This document shows, piece after piece, positions 57,530 through 64,000 of a DNA stretch of 64,000 nt. A program made the translations under genes and the position numbers. The notes under the pieces are model-generated. The model saw only the letters and a program-made list of their open reading frames with translations, searched no databases and was not told where the DNA came from. Positions within the stretch are counted from its first letter, which is position 1, and every line of letters begins with the position of its first letter. The DNA is from Gordius sp. MW1 (lineage: Eukaryota > Nematomorpha > Gordioida > Gordea > Gordiidae). The stretch is from NCBI GenBank assembly GCA_964036665.1, contig OZ038526.1, positions 28,396,001-28,460,000 of the forward strand, written 5' to 3'.

Positions 57530-58372
57530 TAATGTACTTTCTTTCTTCTTTTTTTCCAAGTTTGGTCCCACAGCGGTGAGGTTTGTTTTGATAATATTCT
57601 TCCATCTTGATCGGGTAAGTGCCTTGTCTTGATTAATTCTCTCAGATTTCATAACTTTGTCGACATGCCCTTTCCACGTAACACGAGATCGTCCTATTCC
57701 TCTCTTCCCCGTACCTCCATGACCAATACTTTTGATTTAATCATGCGTCTCTCTCCTTAGTATATGCCCTGCCCATACCACCATAGCCGATATTATTTAA
57801 TCACGTGCGTTATAGGTTAAATACCCATTTTTGTCATGAGAAAGTCATTGGTTATATGGTGGACCTTAAAATCATTCTCATCTCCGTCGTTTGTAATAGC
57901 TTTTTCAGTTGATGTTAAATGTTGATGTTTTACTACCATAGAGTAACACCGATATTATGATGGATTTGTAAGCTTTGCTCTTCAACCATATTGAAATTCT
58001 CTTGTGGCACATTACACCGGATAGACATCGCCAGTAAAGCCACCCTTTTTGAATCCGGGCATTGACTTCTGTTGCAAAACCTATTTCTTGATGTAACATC
58101 GAGCCGAGGTAATAATATAACCATGGGAATAGCCAGGGGGCGGGAAGGGCGGCTGCCCTCTCTATATCTAATTTGTTGAACTTATCAAAATTGTGGATAA
58201 AATTACAAAAAATGATCATTTTGCTCATCCCTAAATCATTATTGCCCCCTATAATCCCAATGCTGGCTAAGCTCATGAATATAATTAATATATAGTATCG
58301 AAATATTAAAGTTAATGAAGTAAAATGACAAGAATGGCTATTTATAAATAAGAATTTTTTAAGTAAATCCAT
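57530..58372 (-). pseudogene. LINE C-terminal fragment with inserted MITE
   Basis: On the - strand: YLGSMLHQEIGFATEVNARI, QKGWLYWRCLSGVM, SVLLYGSKT (about 58112-57930) and further down WYGQG and RSRVTWKGHVDKV (about 57790-57650). These are the post-RT and C-terminal regions of RTE-like LINEs, related to the element at 25545-27543 but more decayed. A MITE (58122-58277) interrupts it just before YLGSM. Confidence 0.75.
58122..58277 (+). mobile_element. hAT-type MITE, 156 bp
   Basis: Ends CATGGGAATAGCCAGGGGG and TGCTGGCTAAGCTCATG; flanks AATATAAC (58114-58121) and AATATAAT (58278-58285) match 7 of 8. Member of the GCGTAGC family, inserted in the LINE fragment. Confidence 0.75.
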
Positions 58373-58377
58373 TTAAC

Positions 58378-58819
58378 AGCAAAATGTGTATTATATTTCT
58401 ATAAGGTAGGTACTGTTAAAAAACTTAAGTCTAAAATGACAAAAAATTGTCTATATATATGCATTGAATAAGCCTAATAAATTTAATCAACCTTATATTC
58501 ATATGCAAAAATTCCATTTTTATACTGTACTGAGTTAAAAAAAGGGAAAAATACACGTAAAAGAAAAATTTCTAAATAAGTATGAGTTAAATATCCAATG
58601 AGGAAAATAAAAAAAACCGTTTGACAATTTGTATAATGAGTTAATTAAAAGCTTTTCGTATCAAACTAAAAAACAAAGGGCATGAGCCTCATGTAGTACA
58701 AGCTAAACATCTCTCTACAAAGTCATATACGACCCGACGGCTTTACTCATTAACTCACATAATCTACTTCTCTACTAGGGTTTACCCATAGACTAATAAG
58801 ACCATAGACTGCCGAACTA
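58378..58819. other. AT-rich spacer
   Basis: No gene or defined repeat seen. Confidence 0.4.
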
Positions 58820-59181
58820 GAGACATGCAACGAGCCTGTTTAAGTCAGTCGGCCCGCCCGTAATATAAATTTTAAAGCCCGGCCCGACCCGGGCCCGTCA
58901 AAATTTTAAATTATAGCCCCGGGCCCGTTAATTTTATAGAAAGCCCGAGCCCGTAAATTTGTTTATTTTTTTGTTTAATTTTTTTTTATCTATATGGTAA
59001 ACAAATGTATGTGTTGAAAATGTTTAAGAAAATATAGTAAAAATGATAAATTAATAATACCCGATCTGACGAAATCTTCTATCTTTTAACAGGCGACATT
59101 AGAGACCTGCACGGGTGACCCGAAAAACGACCCTCGAATTCGGGTTAAAAATTTTTTGGGTTGTAAATTTAAAATGCTTTC
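58820..59181 (+). repeat. hAT-like GC-rich termini, two in tandem
   Basis: 58820-59095 (GAGACATGCAACGAGCC, then GGCCCGACCCGGGCCCG arrays) is homologous to 11515-11800. At 59100 a second left terminus begins (AGAGACCTGCACGGGTGACC). The latter continues after the Gypsy insertion at 63470 (GGGTCGGGTTGGATTTAA), parallel to 3290-3330. Confidence 0.7.
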
Positions 59182-59411
59182 TGTTATAGCACGGCCACTC
59201 ACTATTCAAAGACTGCGTATCAGAGGTTATAGCACGACCACTCACTATTCAAAGACGTAATTATTACTTATCTACCCTAATTTGTATCATCTCACCTTCA
59301 CGCTTATCAACCCACTATCACGCGTATCACCCCACTAACACGTAACCTTACCATATATATACTAATATATTAGTTTCTTTAGTTCTTTTGTTATATGCCT
59401 AAAATACAATA
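59182..59411 (+). repeat. 5' LTR of Gypsy element
   Basis: It contains an internal duplication: GGTTATAGCACG...CACTCACTATTCAAAGAC occurs twice near the start. TATATATA lies at about 59352-59360. Confidence 0.9.
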
Positions 59412-62400
59412 ATGGCGCGGTCGATGTCCTCCCTTAACTTCCACCCATATACCCCTCAGACAACGTGGAACTTTATATTTCCCAATTTAACAATTACCAC
59501 CAAGTAGGGAGGAGACAAGAATCTCTATTCCTTACTGTGATGGGCTCTCAAAATTATGAATTACTTATAAATCTCCTCTCACCATCAGATCCTTTACAAA
59601 AATCATTCGAATAAATCGTTTCCACATTGAAAAGTTTTTTCTCCCCCAAGCTTAGTGCTATTGTACAAAGGTATAAATTTCACAAATGCCTTCAAATGGA
59701 TGGTGAAAATTTTGATTTTTTTGTGGCTAGGTTAAAGGGCTTTTCGATTAATTGCAATTTTGGTGCAAGCCTCGAGGACAACTTAAGGGATCGTTTCGTG
59801 GTTGGGTTACAAAATGGTAAGATTGTTGAGCGACTGTTGATTGTAGATAACCTGACCTGGCAAGGGGCGTTGGATGTTGCCAGATCAATGGAACGAGCAA
59901 ATTTTTAAAGCCATATGTTGACGCAACATCTGCTATTCATACGGTGACCAACAAACAGCCATGTTTCGCATGTGGGGGTAACCATTTCCGTTCCAGTTGT
60001 AAATTTCGTTTTGCAACATGTTATAAAAAAGATATGCCGTTCCAAACAGGTTTAGTCTTTGAACCATTTTCAATTGGAAGGAGATGCTTCACGCCCACTT
60101 TATGGATGAAAGTAAATGACAATGTTTTAAATTTTGAAATTGATACAGGCTCGGCTTTGACCTTAATAAATTCTATCATTGAGGCTCACATGGCTACTCA
60201 ACCTTGTAGTACTGTGTTAAAGGATTACAATGGAACACCCATACCGGTAAAGGGAACGGCAAAAGTCAACGTTAAAGAACAGGACTCAACCTATCAACTT
60301 ATTATTCACGTCGTTGATGGGGACGGTCAAAACATTTTGGGAAGAGACTGATTAAGAATCTTCCCACACATATTACGTCAGCTAGCCGGGAATTGGGAGA
60401 TCAACAAACCTTTCCAACTGCACGAGATTAATCACACTGACGAAGATGTTTTGTCAAATAATATTATTAAAAAATATCCGTTGTTATTTGAAAATAAACT
60501 GGGAGGGGCAATCGGTTATGAGGCGACGCTTAAATTAAAAAATGAGTTGTGTCCGCGTTTTTTCCGTCCTAGACCTATTCCTCATATGTTAAAACCTAAA
60601 ATTGACCAAGAATTAGATAGGTTAGTGAAGGAGTTTTAAAACCAATAAAATATGCCAAACACGCTGCACCTATTGTAACAGGTATTAAAAATAATAGACA
60701 CATCCGCATTTGCGGTGACTTCCGTGATTTAAACAAGCACCTTTTAATGAAAAATATCCCTTGCCCCGTATTCAAGATATATTTGCACAACTAGACGGTT
60801 TTAAATATTTTTCCGTTTTGGACCTTAAGGACGCCTACTTTCAAATAAAGGTTAGCGAAAATTCTCAAAACCTATTAACCATTAATACACATCGTGGACT
60901 TTTTAAATACACTAAACTACCTTTTGGTATAGCTCAGCACCAGCCATTTTTCAAAGACTTATGGACTCATTATTTAGAAATTATAATAGAATTGTAGTTT
61001 ACCTCGATTAGCGGGTAAATCGGTAGAAGACCACAAACAAAAATTAGAAAAAGTATTTAAAAAATTTCGAAAGAACCGGCTTAAAATTAAAATTAGAAAA
61101 GTGTAAATTTTTGCAAAAAAAAAGTGGAATACTTAGGGCATACTATTAGTGAAGACGGAATTTTTACAACGACAAAAACACTAAAGCAATTTTAACAGCA
61201 CCAGCCCCAACTAAAATAAAAAAAACTACAATCTTTTTTAGGCATGGCCACATACTAAGCAAAATTCATAAAAAAAAATCTCTTTAGCACAATTGCTTTA
61301 TAAACTGCTAAGAAAAACAATAACTTGGAATTGGTCCCTAGACTGCGCAAATGCCTTCAATAACATTAAGAATGCAATTATCCAAGCCCCGATATTAAAG
61401 CATTTTGATCCTGAGTTGCCATTAATACTCTTGACGGATGCTTCGTCTGAGGGACTCGGCGCAGTACTTGCACATGAAATAAAAGTTATCAGCACCCAAT
61501 TGCTTTTACTTCCCGCACCCTTAACGCCGCTGAAAGAAATTATAGTCAGTTTGAAAAAGAAGCTTTAGCCATTATTTTTGCTTTTATTAATTTTAAAGAA
61601 TATTTATATGGCCACCATTTTACATTAATAACAGATCACAAACCCTTAATATCACTATTCAATCCTAACAAAAATGTACCGCAGGCCGTTTCAGCGAGAT
61701 TTCAGAAATGGACCTTATTGACAACACCCTATCAATATATACTTCGCTTATTTATGTAACCTTGTTTCGTGAAAATAAACTTTTTAACCAAAAAAAAATG
61801 GCAATGAAAATACACAGGCTGATATGTTATCTAGTTCCGATAAAATCTGAAGAAACACTAGAACAAGGAGAACGGGAAGATATATACATCATTTATGAAG
61901 AACCATTTCAACATTTTCCCATTACATCCGCCTACAGAGAGTGTCATACTCGTAAAGATCCTATCCTGGGACAAATCTATAACTATGTACTCCATGGTTG
62001 GCCGAAGAAAGTTGCTTCAGAGCTAATAATGTACCAACAACGGCAAAAATAACTCACCGCCTTAAAGGGCTGCATATTTTGGGGATACCAAATTATCATT
62101 CCTCAAGGCTTAAGGCAAAACATTTTGAAACTAATCCACTTAGGACACCCAGGCATGAGTCGCTCAAAAATTTTGGCTCGTCAACATCTCTGGTACCCGG
62201 GTATTGATAAAGACATAGAAGGTTCAAAATTGTACGGATTGTCCATGGTTCACTGATGCAACAGAATTAGCAACTAAAAAATGGGAAAACCCTGGAAAAC
62301 TATGGTCTAGGTTACATGCAGATTTTTGTGGATCAATTAATGGGTATTATTATCTAATTTTAATTGACGCCTACAGCAAATGGCCCGAGGTGATTCCTAT

Positions 62401-63236
62401 GACAACGATAACGCTCTCCAATCTATTTTATAAAGGTTCGGAGTACCTAATACCCAATGGACCTCAATTTACAAGCGCAGAGTTTAAAAAATATTGCACA
62501 CAAATAATATTCGTAACGCATATTCCAGCCCTTATCATCCTCAATCCAACAGCGAAGCTGAACGTTTTATCCGAACTTTTAAAATTTTTTGAACAAAACT
62601 AGAAATTTTAAAAACTATAAATTATATAACTATGTTTTCTTATAGGAATACCATTCAACTGGATTAACTCCTGCTAATCTATTAATCAAGATACAACCAA
62701 TCGGTCCGTTAAATTTACTCAAACCACATGTTTCTGGGCTTGACAAAGATGAGTTGGCACCCAGCAAACGGAAATTTATAATTGGATATAGAGTGTGGGT
62801 TAGAACTTTTACAACTAATGAAAACTTATGGGTAGTGGGAAAAATAGCAATGGTCTTAGGCCCATTATCGTACATGGTCGAAATAGATAATGGTGCGTTA
62901 TGGAAAAGATATGGTGATCATATTAGGAAGTCTTTAAATAACCCAGGGAAACAGAACAATGAAGAACTATTTGCTGACATTTCGAACCCAAAACCGAGTA
63001 ATTTGTCACATATTGAAACCAGTGATTTACTTGACTCCACCATTCCCCAATAGATTAATCTTCCACACAATGAAGCCAGCGATAATATACCAGTTTCCAT
63101 ACCACCCCCACTCTCACCGCTACCCCAGACGGACTCCCCGGAATCACCTATACCCTCACCCTAACTGACTGTTCGGCGATCAACACGAATCCGAAAACCT
63201 GTATAAAGATATGGAATAAATTAAGGGGTTAGGAGA

Positions 63237-63469
63237 TGTTATAGCACAACCACTCACACTTTAAAGACTGCGTATCAGAGGTTATAGCACGGCCACTATT
63301 CAAAGACGTAATTATTACTTTTGCATCTATCCTAATTTGTATCATCTCACCTTCACGCGTATCATCCCACTATCACGTGTATCACCCCACTATCACGCAA
63401 CTTTACCATATATATATTAAATTTATATTAGTTTCTTTAGTTCTTTTGTTATATGCCTAAAATACATTA
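63237..63469 (+). repeat. 3' LTR of Gypsy element
   Basis: Direct copy of the 5' LTR with roughly a dozen substitutions and small indels, which indicates an old insertion. Confidence 0.9.
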
Positions 63470-63474
63470 CTTTC

Positions 63475-64000
63475 GGGTCGGGTTGGATTTAATATGTCGG
63501 TCCAAAGATTATGAATCTTACATTGCAAAATACACGGGACAAATTTTTTAAATTAATGCTGTCTAATATTTTTTAATTATATCAAAATGTATAACTGAAG
63601 ATATTTTATTTAGTTGATTACATTCCTTTGGTTTTTTTATCTGATTGTTTTAACATGACGCAAATTTAAATTTGACTCTTGGAAGGTAAAATATATCAAC
63701 AAAATAATATTTTTAAATTGTATTTAAAAAATGTAAAGAGGTAGTTCATTAATTTAAACTTAAATAAGGGTGGGCAGCTGCCCCCCTCCCCTTCAAATCT
63801 AAAAATTTTGATCTAGGAAACATTTTTTGCCCAACCTAAACTACCCTTCTTTAATTTAAATTGGTCATACCCTTGAGATCTCGTGTATAAATATCTTTAA
63901 CATTTACTTGAAGGTTGAGATATTGATGAATTAATGAACTAAGATGTAAATAATATTCAGCTTACCTTGATTTAATATACATGAAATAATTAAAAATTAA
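63475..64000 (+). repeat. Continuation of the hAT-like repeat split by the Gypsy element
   Basis: 63475-63720 parallels 3300-3560 (a GGGTCGGGTT start, then an ATATATA-free AT-rich body with ACATTGCAAAATAC versus ACATTACAAAATGA). 63770-63875 is a fragment of the MITE family also present at 12790-12912. No gene. Confidence 0.6.

Larger units (their letters stand above)
59182..63469 (+). mobile_element. Gypsy (Ty3) LTR retrotransposon, full length but decayed, 5-bp TSD
   Basis: LTRs 59182-59411 and 63237-63469 (about 230 bp, both starting TGTTATAGCAC and ending CTAAAATACA plus TA-rich bases); TSD CTTTC at 59177-59181 and 63470-63474. ATGGCGCGG after the 5' LTR is a plausible primer-binding site, and GGGGTTAGGAGA before the 3' LTR a polypurine tract. 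Order: gag (DNLRDRFVVGLQN), CCHC-like CFACGGNHFRSSC, protease (FEIDTGSALTLIN, about 60135-60175), RT (FSVLDLKDAYFQIK, KLPFGIAQHQPFF; catalytic YLD followed by a stop near 61006), RNase H (LLTDASSEGLGAVL), integrase (LIHLGHPGMSRSKILA, DFCGSINGYYYLILIDAYSK). Many frameshifts; inactive. At 4.3 kb it is short for the family because of deletions. Confidence 0.92.

Noticed and set aside
1-64000. tRNA, rRNA or snRNA genes
   Set aside because: None recognised by eye; a tRNAscan/Infernal run would be needed to exclude them.

Overview
The window is nuclear DNA of a multicellular animal. It is strongly AT-rich, its genes are split by GT-AG introns, and the rest is dense in nested transposable elements. 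Three conserved animal genes could be rebuilt exon by exon, each with a phase-consistent frame: a PHF12/Pf1-like chromatin protein (30415-39384, 12 exons, about 1097 aa), a CPEB1/Orb-like translational regulator (41743-44571, 10 exons, about 634 aa) and a sorbitol dehydrogenase (45671-48186, 8 exons, about 361 aa). All three are on the + strand in tandem. A fourth gene on the - strand (49254 to about 50798) encodes an RGG-rich and acidic protein that I do not recognise, and 2245-2394 holds the last exon of an unidentified gene next to an LTR. Introns of 33-57 nt cluster at the 5' ends of the genes, as described for flatworms. The Helitron-like ends, however, resemble those common in arthropods, so I do not name a phylum.

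Layout. 1-2244 is an LTR retroelement without recognisable proteins. 3.2-5.6 kb is a hAT-like element carrying a 1.7-kb composite repeat. 5.8-15.3 kb is a mosaic of hAT elements and MITEs with perfect 8-bp target duplications, Mutator-like MITEs with 9-bp duplications, a Helitron candidate and minisatellites. 15.56-16.02 kb is an inverted-repeat element carrying a candidate hammerhead ribozyme. 16.5-21.4 kb is a repeat block containing a coding-free LTR element. 22.4-25.5 kb is a hAT transposase gene interrupted by a foldback element (itself hit by a MITE) and by a small LTR element. 25.5-27.5 kb is a 5'-truncated LINE on the - strand. 27.5-30.1 kb is the 3' half of a Gypsy element. 30.4-50.8 kb is the gene island, into which a second composite-repeat copy has inserted (PHF12 intron 9). 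53.05-56.05 kb is a 3-kb hAT element with nested MITEs, 57.5-58.4 kb a LINE fragment, and 59.18-63.47 kb a degenerate but complete Gypsy element with two LTRs.

The single-copy genes act in transcription repression (PHF12), mRNA polyadenylation and translation (CPEB) and polyol metabolism (SORD). Nothing in the sequence suggests they form a functional cluster. The most unusual items are the hammerhead ribozyme candidate, the telomere-like TTAGGG cores shared by MITEs with different ends, and the target-duplication record that orders the nested insertions. All element boundaries were read by eye from repeats and target duplications; no alignment or database search was run.
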